Assembly: GCF_000003605.2 (NCBI RefSeq)
Contig: NW_003128371.1
Coordinates: forward strand, 48,834 to 88,051
Length of the DNA stretch: 39,218 bases
From: Saccoglossus kowalevskii
Lineage: Eukaryota; Hemichordata; Enteropneusta; Harrimaniidae
Direction of reading: 5' to 3'
In this document: piece after piece, positions 1 to 11,879 of the stretch
How positions within the stretch are numbered: the first letter of the stretch is position 1
Layout of the letters: each line of letters opens with the position of its first letter
The notes under the pieces: generated by a model
The model's input: only the letters and a program-made list of their open reading frames with translations
Told to the model about the DNA's origin: nothing
Database searches by the model: none
Program-made: the position numbers and the translations under genes

Positions 1-950
1 TTTTTGCATTGAATTAGCTTATTATGGTGGTTCATAAATATAAATATTGAATATTGGTATTCATAATTACCATTCACCCAAATAGATAACATGTACACTA
101 TAATTATAATGAAAGCAACAACTTCATGTTGATTCTATTGCTTTTGAAGTCATGTACAAGCCAAGGAACACATTGGGCAAACTGATTTCTTAAGCCATGC
201 TGCGGGCAATCACAGTGAATACAACGACAGCACGTACGTTGCTGGGTACATGTGACATTAACTGAATATCAGATATCATGCAAGTTGTCAGACATGTTTA
301 TTTTAGTGCATTATTCATCTCTTCCGTACGGCAGTATTATTTGGAATAGACTCATACATAACGCTTTCAAAATAAATATGAATAAAATATAAACTTTCTC
401 GGAGATTTGTTGGTGTTGAGTAAAAATCTCCTCTTGTTTGTGGAAATTTTTTAAACAAACATCACATTGCAATCGTTCGTGACGCCAGCCACGTCATTCT
501 TGTCAAGCGTAATGGAGCAGCCAGTTCAATATGGCATATATTGATTTCTTTTGGTGAAACAGTCTCACAAAATACAACTTCAGTCAATCTCATGCATTTA
601 AATGTGTTCCAATCGTCTAGACACTCACGTCTAGACTATGCATAAACATTATACTGTATATTATATATGGTATACTCTTATCATGAACACAATCACATAT
701 ATTCGTTTACGTGAATTTCGTTTACTGGAAATTGAGACTTGAGAATAGAGCACACTATAATAGAAGTTGACTTAATAGGGGTCGCGACTCTGTCATTAGT
801 ATTCTGATCCCTATTTATTAAACACTAACCAGAGGGTACGATTATCGCCTTATATTACTCGACAGTAAAACATATTGTTGTCGTATTCCCCCTATGTGAT
901 CTCTCTCTATTTTTTTCGCCATAATAGTATGTAACTAACTATATAACGTC
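1..950 (-). repeat. Dispersed long repeat, copy A (inverted)
   Basis: Read on the minus strand, this stretch aligns with 1430-2130 (copy B) and 2990-3391 (copy C). Shared blocks include the reverse complement of 1-300, which matches 1860-2130 (for example ctgtcgttgtattc and cagtttgcccaatgtgtt). Positions 490-640 match 3270-3391 (ttttgtgagactgttt, aaatcaatatatg, ttgacaagaa). The copy is cut off by the left edge of the window. No coding sequence was recognised, and the element class is unknown. Divergence between copies is substantial, with many substitutions and indels, so the copies look old. Confidence 0.75.
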
Positions 951-1197
951 AACAAACACCCTACTCTATAGCAGCGTTGTCAGTGAACAAACCCATTTGT
1001 CTATCAATACACCTAAGACAGGTTACACGTTAAGCATTTTATCTACATCAATTACTAATGGCCATGGAGTGGGGTGTAGCAAATAGGAGAAAAAATGTGT
1101 AGTCTATCGATTCCTTCACTTACTTTCAACAAGTTGTGTCGTAGTTCTTGTTGTTGTTGCCTTTTAGCTAAAAATAAATTAATCAAACTAATTCTTT

Positions 1198-2130
1198 TCT
1201 AGTCTGTTATGACATATAGTTCTTTTGCCCACCCACTAATAAAATATGGTATCGTCCACCACAATTTGGCTGAAAATGCATCGATAATAATGGGAAAGGT
1301 AATTGCAACAATATTAGTTTTACAAAGGAATCCAATGCAGTTTCCAACCGCCGCGAGTGAGCAAAACCTACGTAATTATGTTGTACGTCAATGCTATTGT
1401 TAGTACTCTTCAGTATCACGACTGATATTCGATTGTACCCTCGATGAATACATATCAAAATACTAATGAGAAAGCCGTTACCCCAGTCTCCTTGTATGAC
1501 AGTGTACACTATTCAGAAGCTCAGAGGAGTGTATTCCAAACGAACAAAGATCACTTAAAAGAATATCCGTGAATGTGTTCACATTGATTATAATATGTCA
1601 TATATAATACATAGCATGATGTATATGCATTGTCTAAACATGAGTGTGATCCTTTCTTATTGAATTGGCCACAAATGCTTTGAAAGCGTGAAATGATCAC
1701 TGCTTGTTAATTTCAAGTTGTATTGTGTTTATTTGTAAGTTTATTCTTAATAATACAGTGGCACTGAAGATAAACAATTCCTTAAAGTAAACATGTCCCT
1801 GTCTATATACAACATATTACGAGAATTAATTCTTCTTCTTCTTCTTCAAAAAAAAAACCGTGCATGATACCTGATATTCAGTTAACGTCACATGTACCCA
1901 ACATGAACAAGCAGCGTAAGTGCTGTCGTTGTATTCCCTGTGATTGCTCGCAGCATGGCTTAACAAATCAGTTTGCCCAATGTGTTCTTTTACTTGTATA
2001 TGACTTTAAAAGCAATGAAAGCAAAATAAAGACGTGGCTTCCATGTGATTACAGTGTACATGTTATTTATTTTCTAAAAGGTAATTATGAATAATAATAT
2101 CCAATATCAATATATGTAAATCACTATAGT
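1198..2130 (+). repeat. Dispersed long repeat, copy B
   Basis: This copy starts at tctagtctgttatgac, the same start as copy C at 2735. It shares with C the blocks aaccgccgcgagtgagcaaaa, about 1351 versus 2900 (one long block, read here in two overlapping parts), and ttgtatga.agtgtac, about 1490 versus 3145. Its right half (1860-2130) matches the inverted copy A. Relative to C it lacks about 100 bp near 1420, and relative to A it carries extra sequence near 1795-1855 that includes a short (CTT)n run. Small open frames here (61-100 codons) are not conserved between copies and are treated as chance. Confidence 0.75.
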
Positions 2131-2734
2131 CAGTCGTATGATAAATATATGAAAGAAAACATGGAGGTTTAGCATTGCACATGGAAATTTAGTTGGAATG
2201 GAATTGAGTTGAAGTTGAAGCATAAAAAACAAACATTTTAAACACTAAACTATGTTTTTTTTGTTGCCGGCTTTGGAAAATGACTTATGGTGTGTTAATA
2301 ATGTTTCGCTTCAATCCCCTCAGCGCATACATAAGTACATTACTTAATACTTATAGGCGAAATCAATATCAACCGTGAATGACAGAACACGCATGTAATA
2401 GTATCTAATATTAGTCTTTTTGAGACTTCAATGAATTATAATATATATGAGACATGCGAGTCTCTCGATAAATAGCACCATTGTTCCGGGCATGCACCAT
2501 TCAGCTGCAATCAGCATTCTATCATCAAACGTTGAGTGTGGGTATATCGTGGCTCTGACGGTTTCTGACCGTCACGTCAAATATGTAAATTATCTGTGAC
2601 CCAATATTGTGAAATAAATAAATTAATTAATTAATGTATTCATCATTTAATTTAATTTACTTATTATTTCCTAAAACTAATTATCTTGTGTAGTTATTGC
2701 TTGTCTCTATTCAGATTGTTTAGTTGATCTTTTT
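2131..2734. other. AT-rich spacer without a gene
   Basis: The spacer separates copies B and C. It contains simple AT-rich runs such as aaattaattaattaatg near 2618-2635. I see no splice-bounded exon, tRNA or transposon protein signature in it. Confidence 0.5.
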
Positions 2735-3391
2735 CTAGTCTGTTATGACGTATTGTTCGTTTGGCCACCCACTCATAATGGTATAGTATCCAACACAACT
2801 TGGCTGAGACTGGAAAAGGTAATTGCATTAATGTAATGTCTAGTTTTTACAATCGTTTAAAACGTGTAAATTTTACAAAGAAGAAGAATGCTCATTTTAA
2901 CCGCCGCGAGTGAGCAAAATCCACGCAATTATGTTGCCGGTTGTATGTCCACGCAGTTGTTAGCACTCTCCTGTGTAACGGCGGTCTGAGATAAAGAGAG
3001 AACATGGGGGAAATAATCTTACATCAACTGTATTTTATCGTGACGAATATCGCGAAAAAAGGAACATAAGGTCAATAATTGTACTCTCGAGAAAGTATTC
3101 AATAAATCAGAATACTAATGTGAAAACCGTTTCCACAGTCTACTTGTATGATAGTGTACCCTACTCAGAAGCCCAGAGGTGTCAATTTCCAACGAAGGGA
3201 ATTCACCTATCTGTTATATAGTTCACGATTAATTATAATATGTCATATATAATATGCAACATGTCACATGTGGAGTGTCTAGACATTAAAGTACATTTTG
3301 GTTTACAACAATGAATTGTGTTTTGTGAGACTGTTTGTGAGAAAATCAATATATGTTATAATGAATTGGCCTGATTACCATTGACAAGAAC
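2735..3391 (+). repeat. Dispersed long repeat, copy C, right end lost
   Basis: This copy is directly repeated relative to B, with an offset near 1537 bp at the start. It is inverted relative to A. Similarity to A runs up to ttgacaagaa at about 3382-3391 and then stops abruptly where DIRS-like sequence begins. This suggests insertion of, or truncation by, that element. A short block further on (gaaagcgtg..tgatcactg near 3461) also resembles B at 1681, so the exact junction is uncertain. Confidence 0.7.
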
Positions 3392-5960
3392 CAACAGGCG
3401 GAGATTGTTATGCACCATCAACAACCCTCTTCTAAAGCCGAGGACTGGCGAAATCCTACGAAAGCGTGTGGTGATCACTGACAGGGCTGCATATCACAAG
3501 GGCATATGCACAATCACCCACAAGTGTCTGGGATCCAATAGGGGTAGGTTTATTCTAAATAACAAAACAGAGTTTGGCCAATTTGGCAGAGAGGGTGATG
3601 CCACAAGAGCAGTAGTGGCAAATAAACTGTACGTTCCTTGGTATGGATGGTTTTCGACCATCTCACCACAATTGCAAGGCTTCACGGGAAACTCAAGAAA
3701 TCACCTCGGGTGACATGACTGGAGGCGTCAAACGCATGGGAGGAAGTAGGGAGGACATTTGACTTCAGAAAAAGGCCAAAGAACAAAGTTAGGCAAATTG
3801 CCCAGAAAACCTTGAACTTGGGCAAGGACAGATCCAACTGGGCATGAATACCCAGCAGGAGGCCTGGGGTGATTGGGAGCTTTCTACACATGATCATGCT
3901 TTTGACTCTTGCTAGGCCTTTCAAAAGGGAGGAAAGGAAGACATTACAATGAAGGGAGTCAGGGAGATTGCACTCTAAATGAATCAAAAACATATTATTG
4001 AGGTATCGGCGGACTGAAATGACCAAGAAACGCGAACCGCAAACTGGCATACCACTATTGGATCCACATGAACTGGGCGGTATCCAAATTGTGAGCAAAA
4101 GTTTAAGTAGACCCTGCGATTGGTGGCATATGACAACTTGTTGGCATATGCATGGCTTCTGTTGAAGGTAACTGTTGAAGGGTTTCTTGACAAGCCATGG
4201 TTAATGTTTGCCATAGCAACTTGACTATCGGTATTGATCAAAATAGTATGATCCTACCATTTATAGCCCCAACACATAGCTGTTAGCACAACAGACAAAG
4301 CCTTTTTGTGATTAATGTGCAAATTAGCGGCAGCAGGCCAGTCATGCTGCCATGAGGTGTGTTGCCAGTTCCCATCATAGTAAATGCTGGAGGCTGAATT
4401 AGATGAGGCTGAATCTATGTGTGCCATTAAATAATGCCGTATCAACCACCATCAAGCTATGTCCAGTTTTAATGCAAAAGACACAATTAACTTATGGGAG
4501 AGCATGCGTTCTACCCGCTCTCACAACCCGGCATGCCCAGGCAAGCTTCTCAGCAAGAGTCTCAAGGTGGCAGTGGCTAGCACGTTTCATAGAAGCAGAA
4601 GAAACAAGTAAAGAATGTCAGCAAGGTAAGGTTTTTAGTATCAATATCAATTCCCAGAAAGGTCAATTTCTGGGAGGGCTCCACTACCTTATGCCACGCA
4701 ATACTAATCCCCAGTCGGTGAAGGAGTGTGATAGTGGTATTGAGTGCAAGAATACATGATGCGTAATCTGGAGTGATGATTAAGAAATCGTCAAGGTTCA
4801 CAACCATTGCCGAAAAACCTCGCCTAGCCATCATACGACACATGCTCGATGTTAGACAATGGAATATTTCCGGTGACAGTTGAACTCCAAATGGGAGTTT
4901 GGTATCATACAAGTCAGCGGAGTTAGACGCCCCTAGAAATTGCCACTGTAGCCCTGTTGCTTAGAAATTTGAGGGGTGAATAGGAACCAATTGGTAAGCC
5001 TACTTAAGGTCAAGTTTTGCCAGGAAATCACCCGATTGATTATCATTAACGGTTTGATAGTGAAAGTATTCATGCGTTGCATAATCATTCAGGGCACCTC
5101 CTCGTGGTTAACTGTAGTTATGGATAAGATGTACCGCATCTGACTCTGGCTCAGGAATTACCCCAAGGGCACTCACAATGGTCGGTTTACATCAAATGTG
5201 GTACATCACTGCCACATGGGAAGTTGTAATTAGCTTGGAGCTGTCTATATTGTCTATCTTAAAGTAATACAGACACCCAAGCAAATTGTTAGCAAGCTGA
5301 GATATTTTGTCTGTATATGCTAAGTAGGTGTGAAGGCCGTTCCCCCAAAAATTGTGGGATTGTATGAGTTCGTGCATGATACGGGCATTAGCCCCAAACC
5401 ACTTGTTGTTCCATTACCACCACCACAGCCGATTGAACAAAATCAACACAAGCGGATCTAAATCTACCCTGGCATTAATGTGTTTTGTTGATTCCGAGTC
5501 TTGACATTGGTTGACAGGTTCATTGAGTATAATAACTGTTGTAGTGGCGCTGCTCTGAAGTCAGCGTTATACATGAGGACAGCCATGTTGGACTCATTAT
5601 TATGGACTACGTTGATGATGGTGGTGGCATTTCGGTGAACGGCTCTAGCAGTTGTTGGGAGTCGAGTCCGGTGTGCTTCCTGTTGTGTAATCGACATCTG
5701 GTGAGCATCCTGTTGCATAATTGTGTACTTGGCCTTTACGGTTTTAACAGCCTCTTCTAATCGTCATTGTTGGCCAAGCGATGAGATTTCCAAAGTGGTG
5801 ATGTCTGTTTCACGCAGGAGACGCTATCAAAGTCGGCTGTAACTAGGTGGTGCATAGTTTCAGATCACAGCCACAGCTCATTCTGTGTTGCCCACTGTTG
5901 CCCACTGTTTCTCCACTGTTGCCCAATATTCTGGAAAGTTGAGAACAGAAATGTTGGCAC
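3392..5960 (-). mobile_element. DIRS-type retroelement fossil 1
   Basis: This is a decayed tyrosine-recombinase retroelement read right to left. Parts that can be recognised separately are a reverse transcriptase core at about 4577-4912, an RNase H region at about 4170-4480 and a tyrosine recombinase region at about 3500-4180. The RT core shows LPFG, a run of the LDDFLII type and FLGIDID. The RNase H region shows LHINHKKAL and TDSQVA. The recombinase region has an N-terminal SAM-like stretch and a C-terminal ATTA..LPNW block. Sequence at 5190-5720 is probably the leader or gag-like part. The order RT, RNase H, tyrosine recombinase is characteristic of DIRS-order elements. The copy is clearly broken in many places and old. 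Terminal repeats were not identified, so both ends are approximate. Confidence 0.75.
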
Positions 5961-6969
5961 TGCATAAAATTCAGCTGCTTGTTGCTAGGTATGCAATGAA
6001 AGGGATTACCAATGTAATGGCAAACGTAAGCTTTGTTTATTTATTCAAAGTGGCTAGCGCTGATTGGTCACAATGGGACACACCTACTTATTACTGCCTC
6101 CAAGGAATGAAAATGAGCAGCTCCCCCAGATTTAAACCTGGTTAAATATTAACCTCACCCGAAAGCAAACATGTCCTTGAAAACTGTTATTCAAGGGTGG
6201 TGGCGTTGCGTCGTCACAGGAAGTGCTATCACAGCACAGACCTGTATCACATGACGTCATATTAGCCGATTTGGCTAAAATAGTGCTCCACCACCTTTTT
6301 ACACTAGTGTTAATACACGGAATTTAATACTTTTTTTTTTAAATTTAAGTTGCTTTTTAATCACATATTTTTGTGAAATATTGTGTGTGAAATAAATGTC
6401 ATAAATCATATAATAACGATAATCAAATTTGAGTGTGAAGTTCGAAGGTACTAGCATAGTTTCCGGTTTCAACTAGTTCCTTGAATGCAATAAAATCATG
6501 CATAGAATGCCTTTCGAACCAGACACCAGTAGCGTAAAGTTTGTGGGTTTGTTCTTACAATATTTCTGAGTTTAATTTATCATTATTTAGTAAACAGGCC
6601 CTGAAACAATTTAATATATTCATGAAATACGTGCCAACCGAGAATTGACTTCCAAACGTTTGAAGTTTCGAACAAACTCCCAGCACTCCTTGCGCGATAT
6701 TCGTCAGATCGTTACAGAAAATGCTGAATATGGGACTAATAGCGACGTACACAACGTGTGTAAAAACATTGTTTGTTTACATGAAATTCGAACACGTGCT
6801 GCATGATGACCACGGCCTCTTCAGCTATAGCAATTAATCCTATAGCAAATACATTTGAGTTACATTACTGTGAAAGGTATATCCCAGATAACATCTGCAC
6901 CATCAGCATATTGGACTAGGCAAAATTAGCATGGCTCTGGACCATACTTGCAAACACTTGAGGATCATG
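5961..6969. other. Intergenic stretch, no gene recognised
   Basis: The stretch contains a T-run near 6331 and AT-rich sequence. A short internal repetition of gcccactgtt sits just to its left at 5888-5925. Short open frames at 5885-6145 and 6555-6752 have no recognisable domains and no convincing splice context. Part of 5961-6250 could still belong to the neighbouring DIRS-type element. Confidence 0.4.
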
Positions 6970-8345
6970 TTTTACACACACAGTAGTTTCTTTGATGACT
7001 GATTTGGTAAATTATGCGGGTTGGAATGTTGTTCAGCTGTAACACGGGCTGATCTTCGAGGTTCAGTTATTACGTTATCGGAACTAGTCAACGTTTTTGC
7101 TGATCTATCATGAGGAGTTTCATTAGCAATGATCTCTGTTTTATTGCTAGTACTTGGTTGCTCAACCACTGTATTAGGAGCCATCAGCAGCTCTGTAGAT
7201 ATGCTTGGATCTGACCTTTTATTTTTACCAAGATTAACTTCATCTGAAAGGAGGAATAATACACAATTCATACCTGGTCTCACTATAATACGAAAGTCAT
7301 CACTGAATCACTGTCAGGCATTTCTTCAGATTTAACATATTCTTCTGTTGCACTGCCAACTTCCATGTCTTGACAAGACTTCTGGAATCTAGCAGCTCAG
7401 TTTGATGTACAATCTTGCTCGGTAGCCCACCAGTGACATGTTCCACTACATTAATATTTCCACCAGTGTCAAATCTTTCTGTCACCATATATGTTTCAGG
7501 ATTCCATTTATCTTGGATCTTATTGCGCCCCATCACCCTATTTTTTAAGAACACACGAGCACCAGGTTCAAAATCAGTTTCGTCAGCTTTACTATCATTC
7601 CCGACTCTTCTTCTTAGAGCTTCTTTCTCAGTCTTCCACGAGGCCATTTCAAATGCATCTGTGGTGACCTGCTATCCATTCATCTACTGAGCAATCACCC
7701 TTGCACAATGCCAAATTGATGATCGAGTACTGGTACAGGTACAGTGAGTACAGGTTCTCTGTCAAAAAACAAATAGTGAGGAGAGTATCCACACTCTCCA
7801 CTGCCATCTGGATGGTATGGAGTTGTGGGTCACTTTGTGATATTGTAGATGCTACAAAGTTCTTGACTAATTTTGCTTTCATAATTACAGCCTTGATCGC
7901 TATAAATTCTACGAGGTACTCCAAATCAAATAAACTCGAACTAAGACACAAGCTACTCTTGTTGCTTTCTGATCTCTGGTTGGTATTGCTTGAGCGAACT
8001 TGGTGAACACTTCTGTGAGCACAAGAACATTTTAAACACCACTAGAGAATGCTGTTGTCTTCTCAATTGCCTGATGCTAGACTTGAACATGCACTGCATT
8101 CAACATTGATCTCTTCTAGAAGCACTATTTTTTTCACTTCACTACCAGTCTCATGGACAATTCAATACACACACCTTCATCTTCCATGATCCGTTTCTGA
8201 GCACCTTACGCGCTGGTTTGGTTTTCCACATTAGTTGACGCTTAGAAGAAGGGTGTCTAGTTTTCAAGTACAACCACAGTCTGCTGATATTTTCATCAAG
8301 CATATGCATGCATGATAAGTCTGTCCTAGAGATAGACGGCAAAGT
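6970..8345 (-). mobile_element. Ty3/Gypsy pol remnant (integrase end)
   Basis: Read on the minus strand, this holds the 3' part of a Ty3/Gypsy-like pol gene. Integrase core sequence lies at about 7640-8060. An integrase C-terminal module lies at about 7370-7650, with the FEPGARVFLKNRV and IQDKWNPETYMV segments typical of the GPF-type domain. A C-terminal tail at 6972-7283 contains RRSARVTAEQHSNPHNLP, a recurring tail motif in this group. Protease, RT and RNase H are not visible, and no LTR pair was found nearby. The copy is a truncated, multiply broken and old fossil. Confidence 0.8.
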
Positions 8346-8368
8346 AGAAATAATCTTTGGCTCAATGT

Positions 8369-8751
8369 ACTATTGTACCAAACTAATGAATCAGTATATA
8401 TGGTTAACTATTTTGAACCAAACACATTGTCATTGTACCAGACTAATAATTTCGCCCATGTGGTTAACTATTTTGAACTAACACATTGCTTTTGTACCAG
8501 ACTAATGAATAATACACGTGGTTATTTATTTTGAACCAAACATATTGCCATTGTACCAGACTAATAATTTTGCATATGTGGTTATCTATTTTGAACCAAA
8601 CACATTACCATTGTACTAGACTAATGAATCAATACACGTGGTTAACTATATTCAATCACAAACATTACCATTGTACCAGACTAATGAATCAGTAAACGTG
8701 GTTATGTGTTTGGTTTGTATATATACTGATTCATTAGTTCGATACAATAGT
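8369..8751. repeat. Tandem array of ~60-bp units closed by inverted ends
   Basis: Six units of 59-60 bp start at 8374, 8434, 8493, 8552, 8612 and 8672. Each carries tgtacca.actaat followed by ...gtggtta...ttgaacc. Two flavours of the post-core segment alternate at first (aatgaatcagta versus aataatttcgcc), giving a dimer-like higher order. The first 33 bp (8369-8401) are the reverse complement of 8719-8751 with two mismatches, and the inverted similarity extends to about 8705. The whole could therefore fold back on itself. This fits a MITE-like element whose interior expanded, or an array with one flipped terminal unit. Confidence 0.85.
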
Positions 8752-10417
8752 CTTTAGGATGCGAGTAAATATGATAGTATGATGATGATTTAACTGCTCA
8801 TTGATTTAGCCAATAGTAAGTGGATATAGGTGTCAGAGGTAAATTGGTATTTAAATTGACAGAAATTGTTTGATTGATGCCAAGAACTCTGTGAGAATAA
8901 GACAAAGTTTGTACAGTGAAATGCATGATCCAGTTCGACTTTTTGAAAAAAAACTCACAGCGTTTGGTTAAGGAAGTTCAAGGAAAAGTTCATACTCTAG
9001 CTGTGAACTAAGTGTGATACCTTGGTTTCAGGTAAAAGTCATATTTGTGGTGACTTTGACTACTTGTTGAAGTGACTCTGTTGACTTGGAAACGGTGTAC
9101 ATTGCCAATGGCCGAGTGCTATTTGATAGTACATGGGATTTAGCTTTACGAAGCTCAAGGCATGAGTCGACATAGTGGGATCTGAATAAGCGTACTGGTG
9201 TGCATCGTGTTGATAGTGTTCTTAGACATCGCACGTATGGGGACATAGCAAAACCTGAACATCGCTACACCACGTTTTAGCAGTGTGACGAGTAAGTAAG
9301 AACGTGATTATGTTCTAAGTACCTGTGAATGATGAGCGAAGATTTCCGAAGAAATCATCATGAACTTGACTGGAGCGAGATAGAGTAGGATGCTACATTT
9401 CTAGTGTACTGTACTCTGGGACTGTGTTTAATACCACGTATTAAATGCATTGACATAGTAGTATAGGATTTCAAATATATACCAATCTTACATGACTAGT
9501 ACAGAAATCTACTACCTGAATATCGTGCCGAAAACGCAAAATATAGACTACCCAGCTTAATACATCGCTTATATGACCAATATGGATCATCTAATGGCTG
9601 CAGAGTACTATAATTCGTGTCTACTGTGTTAAGCGGAACTGAGTATATCAACCATAAGAAGATATTACCAGATGGTATAATGGTAATACTAGATCTTATG
9701 ACCCAGAAAAATGTTTCAGATGAATGTGCGCTGTTTATATTACATACTGTGTGCAAACACTTTATAGCACAATGATTACCATTCAAACTACATATATACA
9801 TACACAGATGTTATTGTGCTAATCATGTAGTACTGTGACCGCATTTTTTAGCATGTCAAACATGCGGAGTAATCCAGAAGATCTGGAGTAATCCAGAAGC
9901 ACTTGCCAGAAAGTCTTGAGATGGGAATTTTATTCTGTGCATACATTCTTAGAGGATGTGTTACTGTTAGCTTTCCCTGCAAGAAAAGGGAAAAAAAGCT
10001 GCAAAAGTTATTCTTGAAGTATATGGAGTTATTACCATTAGCGCAATATGCTGAGCCAGCTAAAGAGATTGCAGGAATCAAATGTGTTGTTTATTGCATG
10101 TGCACTATAGACCCAGTTACTTGTGGCAGAATAGAAGTGAGTAAGTTAGTGAAATATACATTTGTAATTGTTGAAATTACTATAATGATGTTATCTACAT
10201 ACAAAGTAATTTTTTTGCATTTCTTGATTTCGTGGTACATTTTATTGTTTATGTTTATATCCATAATTAAAAATTCTGGTATATGTCTTGAATAGATTAG
10301 TGAAAAATAATTGGTAATACAACTAATAATGTATTTTAATATGTCTAGTTGCTGTTTCTACTTTATATTGATCTTCAATTATATTGATAAATGTTAAATG
10401 TCATACAATAAAATATA
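8752..10417. other. Intergenic stretch with one unassigned open frame
   Basis: No domain was recognised. An open frame at 9903-10295 (+) uses a TTG as first codon; its first ATG is at 9920. It encodes a Lys-rich patch followed by hydrophobic sequence. A possible donor, gtgagtaag, lies near 10136, so it could be part of an exon, but nothing else supports this. Just upstream, ctggagtaatccagaag is partly repeated near 9860-9900. Confidence 0.35.
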
Positions 10418-10490
10418 TGTGTGTGTGTGTGTGTGTGTGTGCGTGTGTGTGTGTGTGTGTGGGTGTGTGTGTGTGTGTGTGTGTGTGTGT
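10418..10490. repeat. (TG)n microsatellite
   Basis: This is a run of TG dinucleotides interrupted by one C substitution (10442) and one GGG (10461-10463). Open frames across it encode Val-Cys repeats and are not genes. Confidence 0.98.
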
Positions 10491-11570
10491 ATCTATTAAC
10501 AAAATGTTTCTATCACATATATTTCATGGTATAGAACATACATTATGTAATTCTCCATATATACTTGCCTGTCTGTTGACGGTACCCTATCAGATTAAAC
10601 CCTCAGGTCTCTTCTTGATTAAAGGATGCGTATCTCCGGTGGTTTTGTTGTACTACTAACAATTGTATACAATTTGATTCAGACTCAGCGTGTTGTCAAT
10701 TGTTTTGCTACCTCGTGTACAACATCGCGCCTAAAGGCAAATCTTGTATAACACAATAAAACATTTCAATATTACCATGTAGCCAACACTCTTTTCTTTT
10801 ACTCCATAATATTACTAACGATTTTTTTATTTTTAGATCCTTTTAGAAAATTTCGATCTGCTGCTAAATCAATTGCCTTTAATATATATCATTTCGCACA
10901 AAATGTAATGGGAGTAGGTTACACTTACTCATTGTGGTTGTCTACAGAAAGTCCGTAACCTTTACAATTAGTAATATTTTCTATCAGACCTCCTCCCATG
11001 TTTAACAGCATTACTAATTTGCCATATTCAAATACTCCCGGGCCATTTTTCACCCGTTGTTTAGTTACGATGACTAGATTTCATTGGAAGTCGGCCATGA
11101 AGTTATGGTGTCGCATTGTCTTAAAGGATACACATTAGACAGGAGATATTTAGAATGACAAATGGAATCACAATTTAAAACACCGGTTGAAAACAAAGAT
11201 CACTGTGGCACAGGTTAATGTGAGGATGAATAATAATGTCGTGTTCATAGTATGAAACCAAGCACAGTACTGCTTAATTAATTAAACATTACCTGAAAAT
11301 AAGACAGCAACACCATATAGTATATATATATAGTATAATTATAGTTTTATTGTAAGTTTTGGCAATAGCAACAACTCTACCGTCTTCCCATGACAACAAG
11401 TAAATTTGTTATTAAAATAAACAAATGATTTGTCGCATGTACATTTTAATTTACATCATGTATTATTTATTTATTGGACACACGCGAGAAAAAAAGTGTT
11501 ATGCAATAGCTGTAATTTTATTTACGAAAATTACATCTTGTGTGTGGGTTATTTATCACTGAATACTAGC
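10491..11570. other. AT-rich intergenic stretch
   Basis: No open frame of note and no recognisable element was found on either strand. A short (TA)n patch lies near 11322-11333. Confidence 0.5.
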
Positions 11571-11575
11571 AATAT

Positions 11576-11622
11576 ATGTAATGTAATGTAATGTAATGTA
11601 ATGTAATGTAATGTAATGTAAT
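11576..11622. repeat. (ATGTA)n pentanucleotide microsatellite
   Basis: About nine perfect copies of the 5-bp unit. The complementary strand reads as an ITLHY repeat in one frame, which is an artefact of the microsatellite. Confidence 0.97.
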
Positions 11623-11879
11623 AGGGTGCACCGCGGTAAACCAATGTATCAAAACGTACCAATTTCGTTTCAAATTATAAACCGTACGTACCGTGAGTGA
11701 ATATTTGAGCCACATTAAATATATATATAGGATATATAACACACACAATAAACACTGGCCGGGAAGATACACGTAGTTCAATAGCAATTTGGTTTGGTTC
11801 GTTTAATTAAATTAAGTTTAAACATGGTGACGGTGAAATAGAATGCCTTTCACAGCATGACAACTAGCAAACTGGTTTC

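Noticed and set aside
1198-3391. Copies B and C as the two LTRs of one element
   Set aside because: The spacer (2131-2734) is short and non-coding, copy A is inverted, and divergence between B and C is high. Nothing supports an LTR element here.
3381-3713. 110-codon plus-strand frame
   Set aside because: It begins with TTG and is antisense to the recombinase part of the DIRS-type fossil.
6970-9430. An LTR pair for the Ty3/Gypsy remnant
   Set aside because: I compared flanking stretches and saw no direct repeat of LTR length. The 60-bp array at 8.4 kb is not an LTR.
9903-10295. 130-codon plus-strand frame with a possible donor near 10136
   Set aside because: The first codon is TTG, there is no acceptor of quality, no domain was recognised, and the second half is low-complexity hydrophobic sequence typical of AT-rich non-coding DNA.
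10384-10659. 91-codon frame with Val-Cys repeats
   Set aside because: It is the translation of a TG microsatellite.
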